From: Auricularia sp. M13
Taxonomy: Eukaryota; Basidiomycota; Agaricomycetes; Auriculariales; Auriculariaceae
Length of the DNA: 64,000 bases
Reading direction: 5' to 3'
Assembly: GCA_037042915.1 (NCBI GenBank)
Contig: CM073199.1
Location: 1,922,001 to 1,986,000 of the forward strand
Numbering within the stretch: position 1 is the first letter of the stretch; every line of letters begins with the position of its first letter. The position numbers and the translations under genes were made by a program. The notes under the pieces are model-generated. The model was not told the DNA's origin. It was given only the letters and a program-made list of their open reading frames with translations, and did not search any database. This document shows, in pieces, positions 34,147 through 44,309 of the stretch.

Positions 34147-37100
34147 TCAAAAGAATTCGTCTTCAGTAGTTACATCATCATCTGAAACAGTTTTCTCGAC
34201 CTTTTTCGGCTTGCCCTTTGACTTTTTTGGGCTGATTGCCTGAACAAAGTCATCGCGTCGTCCAGCAAAAGAATTGAAGATCTTGAGAACTGCTTTATCG
34301 AGCGTCAGGTAGATGACCTTTGCCCCGTCATCATCTTCAACTTCCTTCCGTGCTATCTTGTCCGAGGGAAGCACGTAAAGGACATGGGACGGCGGGATGT
34401 GGGCGAAAGTTGCAGTGCCAAGCACCGAGCACGAGAGGCTCGTCATGACTGCTGGTTTGAAGCGGCTGTACACCTGCACACTCACATACGACAGGACCTC
34501 GAGTGAGGTCACACGCTCAACAGCTGCATGACGCCCGCTGGTTGGCGAGTACATGGTGAGTACTGCCAGAAATGTGAGCATCCCAGATGCAATAACGACA
34601 ATGAGCCTACCTTCACCAAGAGCAACGTAAGGCTCTTTTGATTCGACCAGTACGATGGCGTATTGACGGGACCCTGGTGCTACGGCAAGGGGAAGAAGTG
34701 ATGAGACGTTGCCGAACGTGACTGGTGGATAGGTCTTGACAAGCGAAGCAAGGTGAGTTTTGAACGCCTTCTCGCGCGCGGCCTCACGTTGCTACTTCCG
34801 TAATGAATAATAGAGAGCGGGAAACGGGTAAATACGCACCTGGACTGTGAGTGGGGTTGCTTTGGCGTCGATATTGGTTCCCTCGGGTTGGGCGGGAAGT
34901 TGAGTATACCTCAGCTTGCGAGCGTAACCGGCAGAGTTCGTCACTGTCCCAAGGAGCTGAACAAACTTGACTGCAAGCTTTGTCTTGATCTCATCGCGCA
35001 AAGGTTTTGCCTCGGTACCGGCATGCATCAGCGCTGACCGTGCAACATTGCCCTTGCGCACAGCCGCTGAAGTGAAATGGTTCTGGTATGCCTGGCGCTC
35101 GCGCAGCAAGACTTCCAGACTGAATGAGGCGCCGTCCGCAAAAAGATGCGGGACAACTTCATGTTGCCGCTCCTGCCCACTTGTCAGAAAGTGAGAGGAA
35201 CAATCATGATAGATGTACTTACGGCGCCTGGAGAGTGAGGTGCAGAACCATGTCGTACTTGTCGTGCATGGTCGACGAAGTCCTGAATTAGATCTGCTGC
35301 GCGACGCTGCACAGCGTCATCGGTTTCGGGCAGTGATTCGCTAGGCAATCGTCAGATAAGAGGAACAAGAGCGGTACAATAGCTCACATCTTGTCCGATT
35401 CAGCCATATCGGCCGCCGCATATGCTGTCGCAGTGGCGTCCAGCTCCTTTCGAGTGGCTGGATCTGTGGCTGTTTTGCTGCTAGCACGCATGAGCTCAGA
35501 CAGACTATTGATCTTGTCGTTCTTCAGGAAATCGGCGCGTAGCTTCTCTGGTAGACGCATCAAGCTTGGGCATGCGCGCTCTGGTAAGCTGCGACGAGGC
35601 GGGGGAGGCTTTGGCTCGCGCTTCGATTTGACAGGGTTGGGCGCGGATACCGGCTGGCTAACGAGCATCGCGTCGGCATCGATTCCTACACGCTTTAGGA
35701 CGAACTGAACGTCTGCGTAAGCCGCATCAGACAGTGCCTTGATAGTTGAGTCAGAGGGCCAGGCCATTAGAGCGGGCAAGTCCATTCCATCGGTGTTCGA
35801 GTAGGTGTGCCAATAGCCCGCAGCAGTCAGATTAGCCTGCTCATCGGCAGACTTGGTCCCAAAGCTTCCCAGCAGAAATGCGCAGAGCCTGGGAATGAAA
35901 TAAAGGAAGTCGACGAAGTTGAAGTCCATCTTGAGCTGTCGGAGGACACCAAAGACGTGTTCGACTGGTTCGGTGCTGTGTAGCCAGGGCAGAAACGGCC
36001 ACGTCGGGTAATGCTCACGGTAGGAAACGATTAGCGCGATGAGACTGTCGCACATAGTGCTGAAAATGTCCATCGATTCTCGAGAAATGAAGTTTTTCTG
36101 GCGGGAGTGGTCTGGGTGAGCGTCGATATGAGCTTGCCATGCGCGCAGGAAGAATCGGCAACGCAGAGCCAGGGCAATCCGAGTACTATGGGGCATGCTG
36201 CGACTCTGCCAAGCGTCGAAGAGGCCTCCAAAGAAAAACAAGTAGAGTGTCAGTGCCATGCGGTCAGGAAATTTCTCTGCATGAAGCCTGAGCGCTTCGT
36301 GGGAGAAGAGACGGACAGCAGCGCGGTCATCCTGACGGTCGTTCTTGTCCACGTCTCGCCAAAACAGCGGAGATTCGTCGAGAAGAGCCAGCTCCTTGAC
36401 GAAGGCGTAGAAAATGGGGTCGTTGCCGAGAACAAGAAGGCGTGCACCAGTGAAGAGCTGATTCCGCGCCGTCTTGATGCCGTGCTTCGAGTCTTGCACC
36501 ATAATGAACGGCGAGTCGTTGATCATGGGAATCGATATCGTGAACGACAGCTCTGGCTGCGAGTTCTCCACACGAAGAATCTTCTTTGTAGCGCCCTCCG
36601 CAATCTTGCGCTGGAGCTTGCGTTCCACCTCGGTGCCATCGGAAGCGTAGGCAATGGGATAGATGTCAGCGTCGTTGAGCAGGTCGACGATCCGCTTGTG
36701 GGCCAGGTAAAGGTCATCTGCGTCATCAGAAGAGCTGCGCGCAAGACCAACCAATACGATTGGCGGGACCTTCGGGACAGGTACAATTAGTAGCCACACA
36801 CGAAGCTATGTAGTCTCATGAGCGACAATTCAAATGAATATTGAATGCGTACCTTTTCAGCAAGAATGATGGAAGTATCTTCGAGCAACTTGTCGAGTTC
36901 CCGCTCACTGGATACGCGGATCGGGTCTCCCGCGTTTCCAATGATAACCCAGGCGCCCTTCTCTACAGGAACTTCACGTAGAACAGGTTCAAGCTTTGTG
37001 TCATCGCACGCGAGAACAACGGGCCCAGTGTAGCCGTAGGACTTGATGATCTTGACCGCGGCCTCCACGTTCTCCTTGCATATGCCGGGCAGCAAGCGTA

Positions 37101-40100
37101 GCTTAGCACGCAAATGGCTGACCATCGTTAAGCTTAAATTCCAGAGTGAAGACAGATGAAACTCACCGCAAGCTCCGAAAACCCCGTCCACCAAAATGAA
37201 CGCGGAAAAGTCGATATGCTCGCGGACAGATAGTTCCAAGAGCGGTGCAAATATTGTCGAATGCGGCTGGATAAATCATCCCACGCAAGGACTTTCCCTG
37301 TGCCTCACGCTGTTTCATCGTTACGGTTGCTTGTATGGCGCCAAGCAGGACTTCTTGATTCGTGTACTGCCCACTCAAGACGCCGCGCGCGTAGTCTGAG
37401 AGAATCTTGCCCGCATTGTTGACATTCTGTGATATGATAATCAGAACGAATGAACGTCTCTGAGAGACATAGTGCTCACCCGCTTCACGAGATCTTTAAG
37501 ACCATGGTACCGAAGATAAAGCTCACCGAGTTCTTTCTCACGATAGCAATGGGGAACGAACTTGCGATTCTCTTCTATCGGGACTGGGACGCGCAGGGCT
37601 GTCTTGAACGTCTTGATTGACCTGACCGCGAGGCACGCAGCGCAGGTCTGCGGATGAGACGGGGATGATGGCCGCACAGTCTTGCTGCATTTGGACGAGA
37701 AGACCGCCTGCATCGCATGGCGGTTGAGCCAGAGATAACCGTGCGTTTCAGCGGCGCGCACTTGGTCTTGCTCGTCGCACGTCAGCTCCGTCCAAGTCCG
37801 GCGGAAAAACTGATGAGCCAGAACAGGTCGCGGAAGAGCACCACCACCAGGGACAGCTGTACGAGCAAGATAATTCTCAATATCAGGCACCAGGGAAACC
37901 GTGAGACCCATGCAAGGAACCTCAACGCGGGCGGGAGCAGGTACAGCGGCCTTCAACTGTCGTTGCCGAGCAAATAGATCAGCGATCGAGTGGGATTTAC
38001 CCTTGATAGGATTTCCCCTGTACGTCTGCTTCTTGCAGACGCGGAGATGATCAACGAATTTCTGCACGCGGTACGGTTTGCAGCGGCGCCAGTTGCCGCA
38101 GCGGCCGCAGCGAACGCGGCGAAAGTCGTCTGGATCAAAGGACGCAGTTGCATCGAGTCGCGTGATGCTCTCGCGGAAGTCAGATACTTTGACTGTATGC
38201 TCGCGCGCATTCGGGACCCAGGCGCGAGGTTGGTGTGGACCGAATTTCTTCCGCTTGGACTCGCGCTCGGAAGACAACGCAGGAGGCCGACGCTTCTTGC
38301 CAATCAGATGCGGTTCATCCCTGACTGTCGCATCGCTGTCAGAGTCGCCGTCGTCGCAGTCAGAGTAGCTCGGGTCGTTCGAGGCAGAAACATCGACATC
38401 CATAGCAACTTCAGGGATTGTTGCAGAAGGCGGAACAGATGCTCGAGCAGAGAGAAGCCAGCTAGCACAGCGCTCAGGAGAATCGTCCATCGCTTCCCAG
38501 TCAGCTGCGCTGTCCGAGCCACCGTCTGAAACAGGGAGGTCAAGCAGCGGCGGTACGTCCGAAGCTTCAGGCTCGTCGCTCATGTCCGTGTCACCGTTCT
38601 GGACCTCCGATGGTAACAAATGAAGCTACGAAATATTCAGAATGTATTACAAGGACATGCCATACAATGCGCTTACAACTCTGTCGTGAAGCCAGAAACC
38701 GGTTAGCTGAAGAAACCAGGTCATACGGTGCTCCATCCACTCCTCCTGAGTCCACGCCGCAGTACCGAGGACATGATGAGAAAGAGACGAGAGAACCACC
38801 ACACCACACGAGCTCCCATCTGTCTGCTCAGCGGCAGAAGCTTCAACGAGCCGGAAGTCGCGTCCAGGGAGAAGACCGCGAAGCCACCATCGGACGTCAG
38901 GAAGCCGCTGCCCAGGGGGTTTGGCAAGCGCGTTCATTGAATCCGCATAAGCAATAGTCGCCGCACGCAGGTCAATCATCATCAACGTCCAGTGGTTCCC
39001 GTTCACGTGCACTGGTATGGCCACCCTATCGCAAAGACCAGAAGCAATCTTGGCATCGCAAACTCGAGGGCGCGAGGGGTTGTATGGTCCAGCAGCGCGG
39101 TCGCGATACCCACGAAGGTTGAGCATATGATATGTGCCCATGTACGCTGTCCGCGATTGAGCACCTTCCTGCAGGGCGATGTATTCAAAGCCAGCGTTGA
39201 GGTGCTCGTCGCGAAGCCAGTTGCACCCGAGAAGCTCAAGTGCGAGCGTCGTTGTAAGGTAGACGTTACGCCCAAAGCAGTCCATGCGTTCATCGGCAGG
39301 AAGCATATCAAGACGCGCCAAGCACTCGTATGCGAGCTTAATTGCCTGAGGCCTGCCCGATTCGATGGCAGACTGTAGCCACAAACGAGACGAGCCCAGC
39401 AAAGAGTCAAAGCATGGTAGGGCATTGGGCGAGACGTCAGACAGCACGGTGGAGCCCCCGGACATGGATGGAGCGTGTGGGACGTGAGAGGGGCAGGCAG
39501 GGAGCGCATAGGGCTCGCGATAGAAGGGGCGATACGGTCCATGCGTTGGCCGCGGGCGATGCGGTTGACCATTCCAATGAGGACGAGCAGCAGGGAAAGC
39601 GCGAACAGGCCTAGGCGAGCGACAGAAGGACATGAAAGCCATCATAAACAGATAAAGTGCAACCTAAGGAAGGTGAGATGCCGACGCAATAGGCAAACGA
39701 GCAACTTACATCTTGTTTCACGCGGCGCCTGCTTGCATTCGAGGCATGGTCCCGCCGCCTTCGCGGTGGGTAGAGAATGGTTGCAACACTCGATCGGAAC
39801 TGCACAAGAACTGGAAATGAATTGGTCAGTTTAGATCTGCACGTTTTAGTGGTCTGGCAAACGTACCAGCAGCAAATAGAGCGAGCAGCCCATACGCAAT
39901 AGTCACAAAGACCAGAAGTTTGGGCGCGGGTCCGACCGCGACCACACTCACAGTTAGCGTGCAGAGGCCGAGTAGGAGCAGGTATGCGAAGCAGAGAGCC
40001 GATGGAGGGGCAGACGGGGTTGGGCGGGTACTGAGAAACAAGCCGATCAGCAAGTAGAATACCTGCATGGGCGACTGGAAAGTCCCATTGGGTCTCTTGG

Positions 40101-40218
40101 CATGATATTTAGCTGAATGAATTAAGTCAGAATAGGATCGAGTGTTGAGCGGCGGAAATGACAGACCATGTGTGGCATAGTGTTTCTGAGAGCGGCGGGG
40201 AAGTGGTAACTCAGGCAT
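34147..40218 (-). CDS. transposon-encoded fusion: membrane segments + Ulp1 protease + zinc finger + DDE-like transposase, 1,828 aa
   Basis: Twelve exons in phase: 40218-40167, 40112-39867, 39810-39710, 39663-38677, 38625-37480, 37426-37167, 37117-36853, 36769-35388, 35340-35223, 35172-34840, 34791-34611, 34562-34147; introns are 46-83 nt. Residues ~30-150 contain four hydrophobic stretches (VFYLLIGLFL, FAYLLLLGLCTLTVSVV, LLVFVTIAYGLLALFA, ALYLFMMAFMSF). Residues 200-460 are a Ulp1/C48 cysteine protease: H357 (NGNHW), D374 (YADSM), Q413, C419 (DGSSCG). Acidic and NLS-like stretches precede a C2HC finger (C635, C638, H655, C659). Transposase-like motifs follow: VVLACDDTKLEP (D969/D970), YASDGTEVE (D1063), DSKHGIKTARNQL (D1112), LHSTEPVEHVFG (E1286). 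The tail is basic then acidic. The protease may process the protein or remove SUMO-type modifiers. Joining of the membrane exons to the rest rests on splice phase only. Confidence 0.75.
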
Positions 40219-40288
40219 CTTTGCAAGGGCAGAGAGCGAAGGATCACTAGAGCGAGAGCTGGGGATGAAGCGAGGGGCAGTATCGCCC

Positions 40289-40298
40289 CTTATATATG
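40289..40298 (-). promoter_or_regulatory. TATA-like box of the transposon gene
   Basis: ATATATAA on the minus strand about 72 bp before ATG 40218. The same word is kept in the short derivative near 59,580. Confidence 0.5.
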
Positions 40299-40702
40299 GG
40301 AGGCGGGCGCGTGGGCCACGCTGAGCTACCTACACCACGATTACGATTCATTTTGCCCACCACAGCTCAAATGAAAACCTCTGGGCAACGAGCACAGCAA
40401 AATCACGTCAGAAGCTGCCCAGAACGGACATCGTGGTGCATACCTGGCGCATCCGTGGTGCATAACGGTCTGCGGACCTCGCTACGCGACGCGCCGAATC
40501 TTTGGCACGATTCGGCTGCATCGGTCATCAAACAGCGTGGTGCTGGGAGCAGCCGTCAGCGCGACCACGGGTCCCGTTTAGATGGACCATGGACCCACCT
40601 GAAGGCCATCGCGGGTCCCGTTTAGATGTATGGAAGGGCCGCGAATCGCGGCGATACGGGTCCCGTTTAGATGGGACCCTTATCGGACTTTGCCGGGGGC
40701 CT

Positions 40703-40710
40703 TTTTAAGA
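40703..40710. repeat. target-site duplication, right copy
   Basis: TTTTAAGA, identical to 33935-33942. Confidence 0.93.
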
Positions 40711-40754
40711 ATACTTTATGAAATCAAGGCCAACATCAGCATGGGCAGTCTTCG

Positions 40755-40791
40755 TGCAAATGCCAGAGACGGGCGACCTCTGGCATTTGCA
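40755..40791. repeat. perfect hairpin, 14-bp stem, 9-nt loop
   Basis: TGCAAATGCCAGAG, loop, CTCTGGCATTTGCA. It lies in the MULE remainder to the right of the nested element. Confidence 0.85.
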
Positions 40792-40809
40792 CAAGTCCGG
40801 TGCCAAGCA

Positions 40810-40871
40810 TTGCGTCATCATGCCCGACGGACCGGTCGGAGTCGGAGCTTCGGATGCACCACAACGCTGGC
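40810..40871 (-). repeat. right terminal inverted repeat of the MULE
   Basis: Complement of 30293-30355. Confidence 0.7.
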
Positions 40872-41882
40872 ACTGCGTAAAGCCGGTTGAATATGAGCGG
40901 CGTATGCCGTCCGAATTCTCCGAATATAGCCATTATACGGGGCACATACTGCCTGAATATCGTCGCAAGTATTAGGATTGTATACTCCGAATTTGACACA
41001 TATATATGCGGAATACAGACGGACCTGCTGACGTCAACCAGCGCGTCCAGGTTCTGGACTCCGCCTTCGCGTCTTGTCCTCTTATTTATCACCAAGCTGC
41101 TCACCGCCGAGCCACAAGACAAGCGCAAAGCCGATATGCGCGCGTACGCGCGGCTGCCCCTGGTGCTTGCACCCATGCGCGTTCCACCTGTCCTCGGCCA
41201 CGCTGATACTGACTATGATGCTTGACTGCCTTCACCAGCGGCACGATCCAGACAAGCTACGACATCTGCGCACGAATGCCTTCTGGTTCTCTGAGCTTTA
41301 CTCTCTCGATCTCTTGCCGCAGACTGTAAGCCGTCGGCCCTTTGTTTATTTTATACTGATATATGTGCCCCGTTCACGCGAGCATGCAGGCGCAACTTTT
41401 TCGCCATCCAGAGGGCCATCTGACGAGGCTCACTGGGCATATAATAATTCTAGATTGTGCTCGATCTCTGAGCATATCTACTACTCAAAGTGAGTCTTGC
41501 TCGTTGGGCACTGTCTTCTTCAAAGCTTATTGCACTTATATTTTCCCTGGGCTTCGATGTGTGCGTCCTTTACCACATTTTGTCAGCCTTGTCGCTTACA
41601 CCGACGATTGAACCAGGTTCATGCTGCCGTCCATGAGAACGCACTACTTACGCCCAGGCGACAGACTTCAGTGAGTGGCATATACTCACAGTAGCCTGAA
41701 TTACGGCTCATTGAAACCGCATCTGCGCAGGCGCTGTCTATCCTGAGGCCACAGACCGTGATCGGGCAGCACAGTGAGTTTCTCTGTACTACTGGTGCCG
41801 CCAGTTGATTGCTCGGTCGTCCTAGGTTACGACGACGATTGTGCACCCTGGTGAGTGTACCTTGCGAAGTGTGGCATGCGTG
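40872..41882. other. 1 kb without a supported gene
   Basis: Some peptide-like frames on the plus strand (for example HDPDKLRHLRTNAFWFSEL around 41,230) could be pieces of a spliced gene but no chain was found. Confidence 0.3.
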
Positions 41883-41887
41883 CTAAC

Positions 41888-43122
41888 CCCCAGTCGAGGT
41901 CGGTCTGGCGGAAGACCTCACAAACCGACGGTTTTTGCTGACAGACGACGTCTGCTGACGTTTGGCGAGAAGTGTTCAAGATGTTGCCTCTAGACATGTG
42001 ATTGAAAGGACACTGTGCGTCATAATTGGACTTTATTGGAACTTGTAAGTTATTTGGGAGTGTGACAGTTTCAAAAAGTACAAGTTAATTGTGTCGCAGT
42101 GCAAAGCCTACAAAAGCACGTGCAGGCGGTTTGTGACTCCGCTACGCGCTCTCTTCCTCTTCCCTCCACAATCTATCGCTCCGAGCGTCCGCTCAATTGC
42201 CTTGACTACTCGTAGCGCAGAGCTGCTGCTATCACAGCAACAGCTGTCCAGACGTACGCCCAGTTCAGCAGCAGTGCATTGGGCATCTGCTCATTGACTT
42301 CTGCTCGTTGTGTCGCGCAGCGCTCCCCCGCGGGAATCCAGCTTGATTACGTACACGCAACCCGAGGCGCACGGTGCGTTCTCGCGTCGCCTTTATATCG
42401 CCACCGCTCATTGCTATCGTATCTAGGAAGCAGGCCGACGCGCTGACGGCGAACACCTGCAGACCGTGACAGCGCCCAGGCCCGTGTGCGTACGGCAGTT
42501 TCTTTCTGTGTCATACGCGGATTCAACTGATATTTGACTGGGTAGATCATATTCATCTTGACTCGCACATCGCTGTGAGTGTGCATTTGTGCATGCCACA
42601 CGGCTGCAAAAACTGATTTCGGCCAGTGTCTGCCAGTGTTCGCGCACCCAGGTCACCGTTATCACGCAGTGCGCACATCGCACGATTTGCCTCTTGTTTA
42701 TATATTGTCCCGCGCGGGCTTTCCTACTGCTCGTGCCGTCGCTCCCGACTGGACCTATTTCCCCTCCCCCCCCCCTTCACTTCCCTCTTCCCATCTGGAT
42801 TTTCCCTCTCTCGTGTACTCTGTTGCTGTGCAGTCCTCACACGGCAGTACATGTGTTCTTACTGCGTAATATATGCATTTGCTACTCCTGTCTTGGTCTG
42901 CCGGAAAGTGTCGAACCGGCAAACAACAGGAAGCAATTAAGACCCCGCAGAATAAGGCAGTTTCTGGCGGTTGGACTATGTAGCTTTAAACGTCTGCAGC
43001 CGCCATCTTCTGCAAGAGTTATGGCTTGAAATCGGTACAAATCACGACGCTTTCCGACATTCTTTGCTGGGACTAAAACCGTCGGTTTTTGAGGTCTTCC
43101 GCCAGACCGACCTCGACTGGGG
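41888..43122. mobile_element. 1,235-bp non-autonomous TIR element, ~48-bp inverted ends, 5-bp TSD
   Basis: Left end CCCCAGTCGAGGTCGGTCTG and the complement at the right end, matching to about 41,936 and back to about 43,075 with few differences. The 5-bp direct repeat CTAAC lies at 41883-41887 and 43123-43127. The interior has no transposase. It is a large MITE or deletion derivative; the superfamily is not assignable from a 5-bp duplication alone. Confidence 0.85.
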
Positions 43123-43370
43123 CTAACCTCTTGGTTAATCAGTATCTTCGCAAGTAGGCCAGTTGACGATCTCGCGAGCTTGCAACGGCGCGAAGTATCA
43201 TTGTGAGTGCTCGTCAGCTTTTCGTCATTGCACGCTTACACCCATAGCAGCTTCAAGCGCGGAGAGCGTCGAATCAGCCCATATCAATTGCTACAGGTGT
43301 CAAAGACCGTCTGCTCCGTCGTCCTGGGGGCGGAGATCCGGTGTGCATGGCGCGATGCGGTGAAGAGGGG

Positions 43371-43796
43371 TCAGGGCGCCGCGGTTGGCCAGTTGCCGCG
43401 CACGCGCGCTCGCCGTCAACCCCAGCACCGGCGCGAAGGTGCGGCCAGCCCGTACATTAGTACGGGCGACTGGCCGCGCCGTAGGGGCATGCGGGCGCCC
43501 GAGCTGGAGGGCTCAGGGCGCTGCGGTTGGCTGGCTCCGTCTTGGGCATGCTCGCCGCCGGCCCCAGCGTCGGTGCGAAGGCACAAACAGCCCGTACATC
43601 GGTACGGGCTGTTTCGCGCATCGAATCCGCGTGTGGACGCCCGAGCTGGAGGGCTCAGGGCGCCGCGGTTGGCCGGTTGCCGCGCACGCGCTCGCCGCCA
43701 ACCCCAGCACCGGCGTGCAGGCGCGGCAAGCCCGTACATTGGTACGGCGACTGGCCGCGCCATACGGGCGTGCGGGTGCGCGAGCTCGAGGGCACA
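43371..43796. repeat. 142-bp tandem repeat, three units, each with a palindromic hairpin
   Basis: Units start with TCAGGGCGC(C/T)GCGGTTGGC at 43,371, about 43,513 and about 43,655. Each carries a hairpin built on CCCGTACAT(T/C)(A/G)GTACGGG; in unit 1 the stem extends outwards as GCGGCCAG/CTGGCCGC. Open frames here follow the repeat in all registers, so I call no gene. Confidence 0.88.
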
Positions 43797-44309
43797 GCGC
43801 ACCGATGCCGTCAGGAGTCTATTCGAGCTCCGGCGTCACCTGTGCCGTGCCACTTCAGTCAGTAATTAGCCATTAATAAATTGAGCACATTCTTGGATAT
43901 TATCCCCCCATTAAAGCAAGCCACCAATCTAGTTTCCAAAATGCAAACCATTGACAGGAAGACATTGAAAAGTGCCCCAAGAGACTGTGCACAGTGCGCC
44001 CCGGCCCCAAATCTGCGCCCGCGGAACAGCGCGTCGGATGCTAGTCGGGTGCAACCGGAGGCACTTTGGGCAATTTTTTGCACTCCCAGCGTCAAGAGAG
44101 GGCGCGATTGAGGCAACGGGATTCATGGTACATCCAGTTCCCGAGCACCCCAGCGCGGCACATAGGAGGTTTATAAGACGCGGCGGCGGCAGCGATTTTG
44201 CGGAGGCAAACGAAATTCTGAGCCAGAATTGGCAAACGCCGAACCAGGGGTCCACAGATAAGAAACGGTCACCAAAGCGTGACCGTAACCGCTATCGGGC
44301 CCAATCTCT
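43797..44309. other. flank or 5' part of the LINE, limit unclear
   Basis: No ORF1 is visible. The 5' end of the LINE lies somewhere in this interval; I found no target-site duplication matching the DNA after the poly(A) tail. Confidence 0.3.

Larger units (their letters stand above)
33943..40702 (-). mobile_element. 6,760-bp autonomous-looking DNA transposon, 12-bp inverted ends, 8-bp TSD
   Basis: Ends AGGCCCCCGGCA at 33943 and its complement TGCCGGGGGCCT at 40691-40702, flanked by perfect 8-bp duplications. The subterminal DNA carries GGG(C/T)CCCGTTTA motifs at about 33,993, 34,027, 40,569, 40,613 and 40,658, likely transposase binding sites. One gene fills it on the minus strand. The 8-bp duplication is shared by hAT, P and Zisupton-like groups; the protein does not let me choose. 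The 691-bp element at 59279-59969 has the same ends and subterminal DNA. Confidence 0.92.
30293..40871 (+). mobile_element. MULE-type DNA transposon interrupted by a nested 6.76-kb transposon
   Basis: Inverted termini at 30293-30355 and 40810-40871 match over about 62 bp with few differences; the outer end reads GCCAGCGTTGTGGTGCATCC. Inside lies a Mutator-like transposase gene (30413-33666). Subtracting the nested element and its 8-bp duplication leaves about 3.8 kb, a normal size for the group. I see no target-site duplication (left TGCTATCCG, right ACTGCGTAA), so the insertion is old or the outer limits are slightly off. Confidence 0.65.

Noticed and set aside
39003-39572. Alternative minus frame with a hydrophobic start (LFALSLLLVLIGMV)
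   Set aside because: It would need an extra intron, and the main frame runs uninterrupted through 39663-38677 into the Ulp1 domain. Kept in mind as another way to encode a membrane helix.
33943-40702. KDZ (Kyakuja-Dileera-Zisupton) assignment
   Set aside because: The 8-bp duplication and a Ulp1 protease fit, but the typical cysteine-cluster motifs of that transposase were not seen.
43371-43796. CRISPR array
   Set aside because: Units are 142 bp, nearly whole-unit repeats without unique spacers, in a eukaryotic genome.
43207-43876. Overlapping long plus- and minus-strand frames
   Set aside because: They follow the 142-bp tandem repeat in several registers on both strands, so the repeat, not selection, keeps them open.
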